This document shows positions 11,850 through 47,440 of a stretch of 54,475 nt of DNA, in pieces. Origin of the DNA: Dipetalonema caudispina (lineage: Eukaryota; Nematoda; Chromadorea; Rhabditida; Onchocercidae); assembly GCA_013365325.1 (NCBI GenBank), contig JABVXV010000384.1:1-54475 (forward strand), in the 5' to 3' direction. The stretch's first letter is position 1. Each line of letters opens with the position of its first letter. The translations under genes were made by a program, and so were the position numbers. The notes beneath the pieces are model-generated. The model saw only the letters and a program-made list of their open reading frames with translations, searched no databases and was not told the origin of the DNA.

Positions 11850-14236
11850 AACAGTATATTTCCGGAAAACGATTCATGAGCCTGGTTTCATTCCAATGTT
11901 TTGGAATGCAATTCTTTAAGACTAAATAATCTTTTTTTTTTTTTAAATTAAGGTAGGTTACTTCCATACAAATTCAACGCACTAAAGTAGAACTCTGTGT
12001 CTGATAAAATTTTTGCAAAACAGATTATGTTCCTTACCCATACTTTTGCTTGCAGAATCCGGTGTTCCGGAATCCGATTAATTCTTTGCTTTGGTTTCCA
12101 CCTTCTCGACGCTTATTAGAATAATATGTATATCTTCTCTTACTTTAATGACCTATTATTGTTTACCATACCATATTTATCAGGATTACAAAAATTAGCC
12201 AACCTCTTCGCTACGTTACATAGTACATACAGTATTCCTGTCTAGCTGATGTAGCACAGTAATCAACTCCTGATATTGATTCTTGTAACTGCAACTTTAT
12301 TGATCATACATGATTGTACCTCACCTCTACATCCAACCATCTATTTTGCAACCAACCTTAGCATCTTCATCTTTCCCAATCCTAGCTAATACTTCGTTAT
12401 TAAATTTTTCAAATCCTTGATGTGAAACGTATCGCCAATACGAGAAATGCTACCTCTTTCATTTCATATTGCCTGTTTATCAGCTTGATCATTCGTTTAT
12501 ATTTTTCACTCCATGGGTAAATGATTATTATTTAACGCATTGCAAGAAAACGCTTCTACAGTTCCCTCTTACTGATAGCAAAGGGGTCTGCACAGTAGTG
12601 GCGTGGCACCTATCCCTGCTTTCTTAGTTTCTCAAGATAACCCTGCAATTCAACCTCTTCGAGAAAGGAAAAATTTGATGGTGAAGAGACTACGAATGCT
12701 TCATGCTAAAGACTTGTTGCAGTGTGGAAGATCAACAGACTTGTTACAATGAAGGAAAATCCCGAGAAGAACTGAAAGTAACTCTATCAACATCAGCGTC
12801 ATCTCCCGTACTACCGCAGATAATCAAACGATGAAATAATAGCTCCAGCAAATCTTCGACCCCACTTTCACTTTTGCGTCATTTTGTTTCCAAATTTCAT
12901 CCCTTTCCTTCATATATGTTCTCGGTTGCATTTTCAAATGAACTGTCCAATTTTTGAATATTGAAATCGAGAAATATTGCAAGATATTTCCATTTGTACA
13001 GCTTCTTTATGAATCTTTTTGTTGCCTTATTTTGAATATCACACTTCAGGGTTTATTCCTTCTCATGTCATACTATCTTCGAAAGAGTTGCCTTAACCTT
13101 TGTTTAAATATTTCAAATGCGCTTCACGATTCAGAATGCTTCTCAGCAAGATTACATAGATATTCGACAATAAATGAAAAAAACCGAATAGAAAGTTGAG
13201 CTAGGGAAGTTGACATAGAAGCCTGAATTATGTTAGCTTTAGTTTGATACTTGCTAGTGGAGTTATTTTGCTGATAGGGCAAAGCCAAGACTGAAAATTG
13301 TCAATGTTCTTGCTTACTGGGAGACACAAAGAAAGGTATTACTGTTATTGCACACATACAGAGACAGAATTACACGAGAATCTGAAATAAGAAATCAATA
13401 TAAAATGAAAATGACAGAACAAAATCAAATACGATACTTTTCAACATTTCCTTAATTCTTTCATTATGCCAAAATATACATCGCGAAATAATACAAGAAA
13501 GTACCGGGAATGGGATTCAACGAGAAGGAAAACCCGCAGTATGAGTAAGAGTAGTAGCAGTAGGCATGTCAATGATAACTGTGCAGTTAAGAGATTTAAT
13601 TAAAACACATGGTATGGTACTAACTGTAGTGGTTTCACACATTAACACTATCATTTCGATCAAAGATTGCTTATAACTATGACAACAGCTCTAAAGGAGG
13701 ACACAAGGAAAATATGCAAAAATAAAAGGTGTCCGACTGGGAATTTTCACTAAGACGGATAGATTCATCTAACTACTATTACGGAATGCAAGTTTTGGTA
13801 AAGTAATCAAAACGTTGGAACAAAGGAAGAGATACTGACTAAGCTTTAAGTCGGTCATCTCTCCACGTCTGTTATATGACTGAATCACATAGTTGTATAG
13901 CGCGGCATGCTCTACCACGTCGAATCATTTGTTAAACGGGTTGCGATCAGTGTTATACTTTGGTGAAGCAAGCTATACAATTCGAAAAATTAGACGATAT
14001 AATATATCAGTGTATGGGTTACACATTGCTTTTGGAATCTATACATTTCCGTCGGGTAGAGTAAGTATAGAATAGAAGACTAAGGATCCTGACACAGTAT
14101 GAGCAATTAGACGAAATAGCAGTTTCTTAGGAAAAATGGATGCCTGCAAGTTCAATTTTTTCCCCCTTGAATTGCTATAAATTTGCACTTTCTATAGCAA
14201 TTATCAAAGAATACTTCAAAAAGTTACGCGGTTATC

Positions 14237-14265
<29 letters not shown>
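14237..14265. repeat. Poly(A) tract
   Basis: Uninterrupted run of 29 A on the + strand, about 430 bp beyond the DAPK stop. It creates a false lysine-rich frame on the + strand. It could be a homopolymer microsatellite or the tail of an old retroposed copy; no target-site duplication was recognised. Confidence 0.9.
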
Positions 14266-14267
<2 letters not shown>

Positions 14268-14356
14268 AAGCAAGACAATTAAAGAGATACGAGAGAAGGA
14301 ACAGAACGTTCGAAGGAAACGAAATAAGGCCTTGTCTAAGTTAAAAATTTCCGGAG

Positions 14357-14362
14357 TTTATT
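14357..14362 (-). terminator. Candidate poly(A) signal of DAPK
   Basis: TTTATT on the + strand reads AATAAA on the DAPK strand, about 337 nt after the stop codon. It is the first canonical hexamer I find downstream. Cleavage position is unknown. Confidence 0.4.
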
Positions 14363-14698
14363 AATTCGTGGGAATCCGTTCCAACAACAAAATGGGAATG
14401 ATGAAGGCCAACCTTCAACAGATACCTTTCAGCATCATGAACATAAGTAGTAATATCGAAAAAATGGGCTGAACAGAATCAGCTGGACTGATGAACCTGT
14501 AAAAAGATTAAAATTGAGGAAGGAATGACCTTTCCATTTTGCTGGAAACAAAAAGCATCACATAATACAAGTACAACGAACAATTTTTTTAAAAAATAAA
14601 AAAGACAGTATAGAAGCTTTTGGTAATTAATCGAAATCAATAGCAATACATTTCAAGTTATTTTAACCAGTTCAGTCGAAACAAGACTTGCACCCCCG

Positions 14699-36464
<21,766 letters not shown>

Positions 36465-38146
36465 AATTTACCTCCTCTGCTTTATCACAATTTTGATAAC
36501 ATCGACTTCTATACGTTAATCGACAGTACTGCAGCGGCGCAATACTACTAACCAGAATTAGTATTTACCACTTGAAATTATATGCTTCGTAGTACAAACA
36601 GCGTGAGGTACGTCTATTGTTCACTTTGCCTCACGTTGTATCACCGGTATCCACGTTATTCGAGCAATGCAATGAAAAAATATCAGAAGAGATATATAAG
36701 TCAGCGATGATTTTTTTCCAGTAATGTACAGGGAAGGTTTCTCATTACGGGAATATCTTCACCGGTGGAACAAACACCGTATTCAATTACCATTAAGGAA
36801 CATGATGAGTTGAATGGAAGGAAAAAGGTACAAATCAATCCATCGTTAATGTTCTCTTTTCCATTGAAAGCTGAAAATTTGCATATTTAGGAATCAACGA
36901 CCGCAACAGGAAACACAGGAAATACGCTACACAGCAAAAGTAATAATATAGTAGCGGAGTAGAAACTTTGGCTAAGACTTTTCCGAGTTTATGTTGTCCG
37001 ACAAACCGGTTTATGAACCGATTACTTTTTTACCTTCCTATCTTTATTATAAATTTTCATGAATCCTTTTCCTCATTAAAACAGGAAACAAGAAAAATGA
37101 TGCTTTCCCCAAACCAACAACATAATAGCATTTCTGGATGGATGAACACGTGAGCATAACAAAAGTTACGTGTGAATCCGATCCGTCAAAAAGCATTCTT
37201 TAGCAATGCTTAAATAGATGAATAAAAATTAGACAAAAGCAGCTCATTACCTTAGAGGAATAACGCCACTTTTACCTTCCCTAAGCCGGATGACTCGTAC
37301 AAGCTCATTCCGTAGACAGTATCCGATGTCCGGCGAGGACGGTATAACACCGTCATTCCTACCAGTAATCTACTTGCATGTCCCATATAATGTCATGATG
37401 ATCAAAAATGGTAAGTGACATCATCCTGACTATCTTGTCGCATCCTCTTGTCGTGCGTTTTACATGTCTCAATCACCTAATGTCACATAACAAATATGAC
37501 TGGAGCTAAGTGATATACGACGTAAAGAATGATATGATATATAAATCCTGTTTAACTAAGAATTAAAAATTATTCAAATCAAAGAATTTACGTTTTGGTC
37601 AGTGCTTAATTTGTGAATAAAACTGACATGACATAACAACAACGACATGACATATGACACAAAGAAAAACCATTACGCACTGCAAGTGACAAGAACTCAC
37701 TTAAAATTACTATTTGTCAATCGGTTTGAGAAGGTTCAGTTCATTTGAATAGACCTCGAATCATTAGTTTTCCATGTAAAATTTTCAAGAATTGCAACAT
37801 TTTTCGGAATTAGCACAAAATGGATCAGATATCTGTGAAGGACAGCGGAAATAATACTCGTAACATGTGAACAAATGTGACAATCAACACCTTAATTTGG
37901 ACAGTCAAATTATATAATCTAGGTGACATGACAGCCAGTGTGTTAATTTGGTTCAACCGAAAAAGACATTGTTAAATTCTGTTTAATTTATTTTAGTCAA
38001 ATACTGCGTAGCTAATTGTTGAAGTTTGAATAGTGTAGAAGTAAGGGAAGTGCGTGAATCACCGGCGAAGAGAGCACGGATCGCAACAATTTGTAAGTAT
38101 CTCCATACTTCACACCTTTATAATTCCGCTTAAATAATTTTGTTAT

Positions 38147-38212
38147 GATATATCTATATATATATATATATATATATATAGATATAGATACATACATACA
38201 TACATATACATC
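38147..38212. repeat. (TA)n-(CATA)n compound microsatellite
   Basis: A TA run followed by ATAC/CATA units, about 65 bp. Confidence 0.85.
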
Positions 38213-41059
38213 ACATTAACAAAGAACAATGCAGTAACCTTGCACCTGTGACAGAAACCAATTTTAGGTCAAGAAACCGTCATAAGGCGGAGTAATTCTA
38301 GTAGGTATGTCACGTGAGAGAAGAGAAGGGGAGAGACTGTATCCAATCCTATATGCCATTCAGGTTTGTTTTCGGTATCAGTTACTCAAACAATGATAGT
38401 GCTTCCGAATGATCAGAGAGGATCGGACCTTTTTATCCAGATGACCTGTGATATCTCAAGTTTACACATCACCTTTAATGATAATATAAGTCTTTTTCAC
38501 ATACTTATTATACGTGGTATATGTAAATACCAGCAATCTACCTTTACTTTGCGACATGGTTGAAACAAGTTACAGAAGAAAAACGAGTTAGGCTAAATAG
38601 CACTTTCTCTCCAAGGAGGGATATAGTGATGCTGACCGATCGCTCTCTTCCCTAACATCCTTGGTCAGATCCAAAAATATCATTGTATCATTCCTTAGCA
38701 TTACAAGAGACAGAAATATAAGCCTCAGATAATATTTTCAGTAAATTCGCCACACAGAAAAGTTGGTTAACAAGGAAGTATGAAAGCTGGAGAAATCAAC
38801 GAGCTGGCAATAGAATGCATGCAGAAAAAAGGTTAACTGTTGTTCGCAGTGGAGTGCTGCTAATACATAAATCGTACAGGAAAATAACAACTGCTATTTC
38901 CGCCCTCCCTGTCTTTCAAGATCGCAATGATTTCGGACGAGAGAGAAACGAAGAAACGAAAAGAAAACATCACAATTTTGAGAAGATTAAATCTAATCCG
39001 TTTAGGATAAACTTAACAGTTTTCAAAGCAAAAGTTCCCGGAAGGTTTCTACAAACTAAGTTTGAATGACGGGTACTACTGGTAATCATATCACTATTAC
39101 GATAAATAGCGTAGGGACTCACTTAAAAGTGACATCAATTGACAAGATTACAAGAAAGGTGCACTGCTGGAAATTACGAAATTCATGCTAACAAACTGCG
39201 CGGATCGTTTTCATTCAGGCATTTAAACGTCATTCTGAGGCCTATTCAGCTTTCCACCAGGACAACTATATACTATACTGTTCACTTAATTCCAATGATA
39301 GAGAATATGCGACAGTCGTTACCTGATCGGAGGAATCGGAATGCTCCGTGCAATTTCCCTACAACACACCAAAATATGGCTCATTGGTGGAAAAGAAAAA
39401 ATGGAAGCCACGAAATACAATTATTTAGCTGGCACATTGGACAGGAAAAGAGGAATGCATCTATCTTAGGGAAGGAATAAAATTTTTGGAAGCAATCAAT
39501 GGAATTACACAGCACAGATACGTCACACTCCCGAGGATACTGTTTCAATGTGTACAAACAGTGGGGAAACCTCGATAAAAGCGTTGATTGGCTATTTATG
39601 GAGAGGAACTGAATAGAAGGAAAACGAGAAAAACTTTCCGAATATTCCGGAAAGGAGGAGAAGGATGAATTCCTGAGACTGTGGACGAGCCGATCTCTTT
39701 TTATTCTCCCAGAAGAATTATCAAATTTACACTCAAAGAACAGTAGTAGTGTTGATACAATGCGATGCAAAAAGTACTCCGAAGGGATTAACGAAAGTGG
39801 GCTAAGGTTGGCATTCTGAACCTGCTGAAATCTCTGCACATAGGCCTACAAGCAAATTAAAAAAAAAAAACCTGAACAAAAACTCATTATTAAAGGTCAG
39901 ATTTACTCTTAGAAATCACTTTATTTAGATACATATAATTTACATTAACTTATATTTAGATGGATAATACTTACTTAGTTAATCATATTATATGAGCATA
40001 ACATCCATAATGATCACATTCTTACAATGCAAGGAATGACCGGAATTGGAGACTACTGTTCTCACACTTTCATTATTATCTAACTTTCTACCTATCCATC
40101 ATTCTCTACTACTTAATTCCTTTCTTAATGGGAACAAAAAACACTTCATCAAACATTGCATAAATTGAAAATATCAAAACCCCACTCGCAACTAGGCTCT
40201 CTTCTAACCTTTTCCCAGCAAGACCTTACGAACACTTCACCATTCAACCGCAGTATTTAATTAAAATTGGAGGATAATGATGATTACGGTACAGGGATAA
40301 GTAAGGGTGAAAATCTTCCGGTAAGTCTTTCACAGTTTTGCTAGAAACTAAAGAAGGTTAGAAATTTCACGGATTTTCTCTTTCCTTTTTTATGAATGGA
40401 GAGAAGAAAAAGCTTTGAATTTGTTGAATTCATTGTTAAACCGTTCGAAACATTCTCAATCTGTAACGATGCGATCAAAAATGGATCAGATGGTAACTCC
40501 ATGCCATTAATTAGTTAATTACAGATAATTAATATTATCTGTAGCTGTTGTAGATTTCAGAGCAAGAAAGCATTTCAGATGAAACGACAGTGCTACCATA
40601 ATATCTAATTGCTTTACCGGATGACCCACTGGTGGTTGCAGGCTTAAAGCTATATTTGATGCAGAAAAAGAGACAAGCATACATTTTGCATCGATGAAAA
40701 TCTTTACAGTGATTAAGCTAGAAGAAGTAAGAACAACTAATGAAGCATTCAACGGCTTGATTCTCTGGTTCCTTCTAAGGAAATACTTTGCATCAGTTTG
40801 TACGATAATTACTTGTTCCCCAAACATAACACTGAGCTTATCTTTATTGAATTCCGTTCCAAAAGACATGTTATGGCTTATTTTCAGGAAATGATTAACA
40901 CATAGAAGTGGAAGTCTATTGATGTAGGCGCTAAATTCAAAACACATTTCCTTATTTCAAACAAGTGTAATGCTTGGGAAGTTGCAAATATGTGCTATTA
41001 TTATTTCATTCAAAAAAAAAAAAGATTTCAATTGTGATTTTTCAGTATCCAAAAATAAT

Positions 41060-41114
41060 GTTAGCAGGGATGCTAACTTCAAGTTAATAAGGTTAGAACC
41101 TTACTAACTTGAAG
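41060..41114. repeat. Two adjacent inverted repeats
   Basis: A perfect 7-bp repeat (GTTAGCA at 41060-41066 with TGCTAAC at 41071-41077) abuts a 16-bp stem. Arms 41077-41092 and 41099-41114 pair with one mismatch and a 6-nt loop. The outer core CTTCAAGT/ACTTGAAG recurs in the palindrome at 50404-50452. Confidence 0.6.
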
Positions 41115-43968
41115 CACTATCGATTTAGGATCCGACCTGAATGATACTCAGACTTTGATCGGAGAATCTAGAAGGCTATGAAAGCGATAGCCTTGTGGGG
41201 TTAATAGTAAAATTTTCCTTTTTTACTTTGTTGCGACATCTGTTTTGATTACCTAGTTCATTCGTCCTGAGTTTATTAATTCTAGGTCCTGATTCAAAGA
41301 GAGAGCGGGAAGGGAGGTCTACGAAATCACAGTCAAATTGACAGTGTATTTGGATAATGAAGACGCCACAATTGAGCGTGATCGTTGCGTCGGATGATTA
41401 ACGAAAAATTCAACGGTTGCAAGTGAAAAGTCGAATGGCAACGTTACGATGAAATGCTCCCAGCGGATAAAGCATAAAGAAATAAGCCACAACTGTTTAG
41501 TGGTTGAATAGTTGACATTTAACTCAGCTGGAGAATAAACTTTTATATGAAGGAAAGAGAGGAAATAATTAGTTGAGACAACTAAGCAAACAAACAAACA
41601 TAAGGATGTATAAAGAGCTGTGAAAATAAACAAAGATAAAAGTATAAAGGGCAAATAAATTGTTAGTACAATAACGTTGGAGCCAAACAACATAAATCCT
41701 ATCTTCACACTCTGCCTGACCTCGTCTGTATTGAGAATTGGAAGGTGAAAGAAAAGAAGAGGCCGATGATGATAAATGAACAAATCGATTAACAATATTT
41801 GAACGAAATGAAATGAAATGAAATGACGTAGCTAAGAAGAAGAAAGGAAAGCCGAAAGAAGTGCTAGTGGCAAATACAGGCCAATTACACAAGCACTTTG
41901 GATGGATGGTGGTAGTATCGTGAGAGCAGCAACATCATTCAACTTAATCCGATCAAAAGACCTGATCGAGCCTGATCAATTCGGTGGGTTCTGTTGGCTA
42001 TTACACTATGTTGCACTGCACTACACCGCAGCACATCGCGTCACATTCTCAACGTAATGCTCAACTGCTGTCAACAAATTGATATAATAATATTTAGCGT
42101 ACTCCTTTTTTCTCCACACAAAAGACAATTAATTAGCAATTGAATCATTTGTAATTTGCTGTGTGACCTCTGACAACCTAACTATGAGGGCAGAAGGATA
42201 AGTGAACCAATACGTCCCTCAACTTCTTCTAATCAAAATTTCGATGAAATATTAACTGTTCTCAATTTTATGTCATGAAACGTTTGTCCATCGGGTACTA
42301 CCATTGTTTCCCACTCCCTACCCAAAAAAGAAACCAAAAAAATCGGACGTGGACACATTTGCATCGTTTCTGAACAAAAACTGTTTCAGTAACTTTTTTA
42401 TTCAAAAGTCCAAAGTCAAATTTCTTACAGATTCCTTTCTTCAAAAATTTCAAGGAATTTTTTTTCTTGAAATTTTTTGAACTTCACTTCGACGTCATCA
42501 AGCGATGAACAAACACTGATTCTAACTTGTATTTGGAACAGCTCATTGAAGCGAAATATCAATATGACGTGATAATACCTGTGATTAATTGGACGGTTGC
42601 TACAGATGAATTAGACTTCCTCATTAAGACTCCCGAATCGATCCTTGAAATCGTTCTTCTAGTCTATTTATTGGTTACTAGTCAGGGTGTCCACGACTTA
42701 CCAACAACACACAGTAAGATTTTCCTGCCAGAAAATTCTTGGAACTATGTCTCACCTACTTCTATCCGCCGTATCAAACGGGAAGGACAATCAAATAGGT
42801 TATCGATAAGCGTATTGTAAGTGTAATGCTGTTCGGAAGAAGGTTGTACCACTCAAACTGACAGAAGATGTTAAAATGTTGTGGTCTAACTGACCTTACA
42901 CGACTAGAAGAGCAAATGATAATTGATTATCTGTGCGATGGCAATCCTACCCTATCACTCCTCTTAGGTAAAAGATTCATTGGCTCATCAAATTATTGCA
43001 ATGAAATAAACCTGCTGTTATTTAAATGATAAACTTATCTTCTCTTTCTGTCTGAAAAAATTTACAAAAAATGAAAAGAAATTCTTCAAACAAAGAAACG
43101 CAAATGTATGCTGACTCTTATAAAAACAAATTTAACTCTTCTGAGCCCAAAAGTAATGCGGCTAATGTAAAAAGACAACACAGAAAATATATGGATGCCA
43201 AAATGGAAAAACAAGAAAAGATATATTCGAATGACTGAGAGTTGAATTGAAGACGACACAATTAAGGATGATTATGCTGATCGCGAAATTTTCTAGTAAA
43301 ATCCGTACACGGCTTCCTTGCTTCTGTCTATGTAATGCAGAAATAATACTGGAAATTGGGATCGAGTTACCGAATGAAGCGGATTCACAGATTTTGTTGA
43401 GAAATGATGAAAAATGAAAAATTTATTGAAAAACGACAGCACCCCCATTTCACTGGAAGTAATATTAAAAATCCAACATTTGCAGTTCAATATCCCATCT
43501 TCCAACCATTTCGTTTTCATTTTTCGCTTTCCAACTGAAACGTGTAACGTGAAAAGTGAAGGAGCAATTCAAGGCATAGACAATGTACTTATTGAGAGCA
43601 TTTCCTAAAAGCAATTTTGCAATGTTCATCGAACCGGGCGGGAAAGAATTTTTACCAATGAACTTCCTACTGCTGCTGTTGTGGAAGAAGGAAGTATCTT
43701 TCATATGGCGATCGATCAAAAGGTGAAAAAATACAGGAAATTATGCGACACTTTCTTTAGCATAACATGGAATCGGTGAAAAGATGTGAAGAGTAGTAGT
43801 AAAGGAAAGCAAGAAATATCTGAAACTATATGAATGTAAAAGGAAAAATGCTGATGATCAAGAAAATAATGTGACAAAGTTAGGTCTAACCAGGATTGTT
43901 CTGAGGGAAGTGGAAAGTTATCCAACGACTGTCGTCACTTCATGTTGCATATACCGAGTGTATCTCCA

Positions 43969-43988
43969 TGTGTGTGTCTGTGTATATA

Positions 43989-44025
<37 letters not shown>

Positions 44026-44056
44026 GTGTATGTGTATGTGTGTGTGTATACATGTG
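43969..44056. repeat. (GT)n microsatellite
   Basis: Nearly 90 bp of GT with GTAT interruptions. It produces false Cys/Val- and His/Thr-rich frames on the two strands. Confidence 0.9.
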
Positions 44057-45280
44057 GAAAGAAGAGGGGAGAGTGTATTCCTACTGAATTCTGTGAATTG
44101 AATTGACTGCCTGTCCGCGACCCGACAACCATCTGTTTGTTGGCCCTATTTTCACAATAGAACCAGTTGTCATCGCTGATTGCTACCACCGTCATCAGCA
44201 GCGTCACCGCCTCGAAAAACCACCACTATTACCATCACCAGTATCACACCATGGATCGTTTAAATGACGCAACGGAAAATGACTCAAAAATGAAATGAAG
44301 TTTGGAAGCCTCACTCCCGAATCCTTCCGAATCTACATACCAGTTTTAAAGCTAAAAATTTCGAAGACACACTCGATCTGAACTGATCTACCATGGAGGA
44401 CTAATTCTTCTTCATCTGTTCAATCATCCGTAATCGGCATCACTCTGATGTATGCTAACTTTTTTCAGTAACGTACTTCAAAGGTGTTCATTGATCGATT
44501 TGACCTAGAAAAACATCTGGCGGATAGTGAAAAAATTGATGGTTAGCTGAAAAAAACCAGTCTATCGCCCTAACTGATATTTCAACCAGCAAGTAAGAAT
44601 ACGAATTAGCTAGAATAGGACAAGAGTATGAGCCACAACAGTTTCATCATTGAGGAGCAATTAAAAAATGAACGGATGAAATAAGAGACAGACATGGAAT
44701 GGAATATCCACCGTACTATTGGTGCTAGTGGATCCATCTATTAATTTCTCGACACGTCACAACTTCACGTTACTTCTCCCAAAAAATCTTAGTAGACATC
44801 GAACCATTCTATTTCATCCACTTTTTGGCTAGACTGAATCTAAGCGATTGTCCCATGAATAATTGTACTTTGAGCTGTTTACAATTATTTACTTCCTACT
44901 AATCTCCTTGAAGCTAATGAAATATTCATACAACAAACCACCCGCACAATATCTGTACGCCGTCACGTAAATGCATTAAAGTACACGTGAAAACAATAGC
45001 TGACGTCGGAATGTCATTGTAAACGATCAAAATGCAGAAATATTTCGGTAAGAAGCGGTGGCAGAAAAATATGAAGGAAGTGGAAGATGATGAACGACTA
45101 TGAATGTCATCCGAGAATAGCCAAGTCCAACCAAGCCGACCCGACCTGAGCTAGGCCGAACTAAGCCCAGCAAAGCAATAACCGTCGTAGCAAACGATAC
45201 TCTCCACTACCACAATCACCACCAGCAACAGCAGTAGCAGTAGCACTGTTTATGTTGTTGACAGTGACATCACATCACCC

Positions 45281-45351
45281 CACACTCACACACACACTCA
45301 CACACACACACACACATACACACATACATACATACATACATACACATACAA
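45281..45351. repeat. (CA)n-(CATA)n compound microsatellite
   Basis: CA units with CT interruptions passing into CATA units, about 70 bp. Confidence 0.9.
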
Positions 45352-45442
45352 TGTAACTTTCCGCTTCCAAAAATCCTTTGTTTATGGGGAAAATTGTGCT
45401 TCCATAGTCCACTCGAGAAGGACATCACTTCTGCTGGTCATT

Positions 45443-45470
45443 TTACGCACCGTACGTCTACGGTCCGTAA
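45443..45470. repeat. 12-bp inverted repeat with 4-nt loop
   Basis: Arms 45443-45454 and 45459-45470 are reverse complements except one C-C mismatch; the loop is CGTC. It contains ACCGTA/TACGGT, also found in the cluster at 53459-53513. Could be a hairpin or a palindromic binding site. Confidence 0.5.
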
Positions 45471-47440
45471 GAAATCAATGAATCGCATTCAAGAAGGATC
45501 TCATTTATTGTTTAGCAACTAATCACAACACCATAATTATCTTCCATAATCATCAATCATTATAGAAATATGTTCAAAACCGGTAATTGGGAAAATATTT
45601 AATTGGATATGGGCAAAGTGACAGCATTCGCTGTGTGCAAATAACTCTACTTCACGAAAACTACGGAACTCAGATTTACCGGGATTTACATAACTTTCCC
45701 GGGAGAGAGAAACTCTCGAATTCGAAATATGATACGAAAAGTGATGCTACCAGAAAGCCTATGAATGGTGAAGTGGAATGATACCGGGGATGGATGGATC
45801 ATTTGAGAGATGAAATTGCTCTCTCGGATATGTGCACGCGATATGTCCCGGCAACAGAGGAGAGATGAGAAGTGGTATAGAATAGAGGTAATACACCTGG
45901 CAAGTTGCTATTGACAACTGCAACGGGACATTCCAGAAAGTTATCTGAAATTCAGGAATGAGAGCTGAAAAAGAGAGAGGAAGGGAGAAAGAGCCTGCAG
46001 AAATTGGTAAAGTTCATTTCAAAATTGCTACATCAATTTCAGCTGAATAAAGCACAGACGACACTAATTGCATAAATGGGATTTCCAGCAGTGAGCCGAG
46101 GGATATGGACACCTGAAAGATTGGTCAGAGGTCGAAGACTTGATCTCCTGTATGGTTAAGCCGGCTAACGATTAGCCTGTTAACTCTGGCTTCAAATACG
46201 GGGATAGCAAGATTCAAGTTCTTGAAGATGACTCGGCGAATTTCAAGAAACTTCCAATGTTTCAAGATGAATCCATTCTTAGACAGAAAATGCTTCTCAA
46301 AATCTAGGGGCTGAAATGTTCAATACCAGTAATGCTAGATTGTGGTTTGTACTTTCGGAAAATACCGGAAAGAGACTGTTTCTACGACACTTTTCGAAAT
46401 CATCAAGGAAGAAATAGATATTGAAAGTTTTGAAGAAATAGAAAGGACCAAACTGTGCGATAGAGAATCATTGACATTCTCGATAGCTTCCATCCTAATT
46501 TGGTCCTCATTCAGCTAGTAGTCCCCTCCGATTCTCAGTGAACTGCATCAGCCATACAAAGACCGGAACAATAAACGATCCGATTACTGGTTAGTGGAGT
46601 TCACAAAAATTCCGAAAAACCTTCAGTCATATGAACAACCGGTCCTTTACTTACCGGGGAAGAATTCTAATACCATAAGGCTCACCAAATAAAATCAGAT
46701 AAGATTTGGCAGGAAGTCCCATCAATTCTTTTATCCATGTTTAATTCTCCGTTGAAACACTATGAATGTCATTTATGTATGGCTTAAACTGGAAACGACT
46801 GATCTTGATTCCGAAACCATTCAAGCTGTACTCAGCTTAATCACTCCTACGACTTCTTTGTTCTATTACTTTCTCACGTTATTCTAGTCACCAGTTTCCT
46901 CATCTTCAAAATCATTACTACAAAGAAACAAATAAATTTACTACAACAGCCAAAGTTCTACGCGAATGATCCTACTACTATGTGGCTGCAATAACACCTC
47001 ATTCTCTTCGATATGAATTCCATTACGATAAAGAAGTTCATTCAATTTAGCACGAGAACTATTTACAGTAATGGTAATGGAAGGAAGTATAATGCGACAG
47101 CAGTCATCGATTAATGGTACAATCCTTTCAAAAGGATGACCAATCCCGCAAAATCAATACTAACGAATGTAAGAGGAGAAACTAAGTTTTTAAAATTACC
47201 CTCGAAAATAATCTCTCGACACCATAGATCTTTCGAGAAGTGAAGATGAGATGTTTTGAATCGTTAATCGTCTTCACGATTAACATTCCAACTGTGCGTA
47301 AAGTTTTTAACTTTATGATTGGCAGCAACAGTGTGAGATCGTACAAATTTACATTAAGAACTTCTATCTCAAATTATCATACAACAAACAACAAAATTAA
47401 CAATGTATCAAAACCAGCTTGTGTATTGATGACAACTGTA

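Larger units (their letters stand above)
11850..14698. other. Convergent intergenic stretch between innexin and DAPK
   Basis: The 3' ends of innexin (+) and DAPK (-) face each other across about 2.8 kb. It holds a long A tract (14237-14265), a likely DAPK poly(A) signal, and no recognisable gene. Open frames near 12954 and 13893 lack domains, splice context and coding-like composition. Confidence 0.6.
36465..47440. other. Gene-poor 11-kb stretch upstream of DAPK
   Basis: Lies between the DAPK start and the NOM1 3' end, both on the minus strand. I find microsatellites near 38150, 43970 and 45290, a GAAAT pentamer run near 41806-41826, inverted repeats at 41060-41114 and 45443-45470, and a weak tRNA-like patch at 46143-46205. 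Several open frames of 100-158 codons exist (39381, 40519, 41319 on minus; 42527 on plus). None has a recognisable domain, convincing splice sites or coding-like composition, so I do not call them genes. The DAPK promoter should lie in its left part. Confidence 0.6.

Noticed and set aside
14140..14364. Lys-rich plus-strand frame
   Set aside because: Produced by the 29-A tract; not a gene.
39381..39839. Minus-strand open frame of 152 codons
   Set aside because: Ser/Phe-rich with no recognisable motif; overlaps another open frame on the plus strand; likely chance.
40519..40947. Minus-strand open frame of 142 codons
   Set aside because: No domain or motif, isolated in gene-poor DNA, no neighbouring exon in phase.
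41319..41795. Minus-strand open frame of 158 codons, hydrophobic
   Set aside because: No recognisable family, no splice context, low-complexity Leu/Phe-rich composition typical of AT-rich chance frames; such lengths are expected by chance in a window this size.
42527..42820. Plus-strand open frame of 97 codons with near-normal amino-acid mix
   Set aside because: It could be an orphan exon (AG before it, AG|GTTATC donor near its end), but no partner exon or homology was recognised.
43871..44207. Cys/Val-rich plus-strand and His/Thr-rich minus-strand frames
   Set aside because: Translations of the GT microsatellite.
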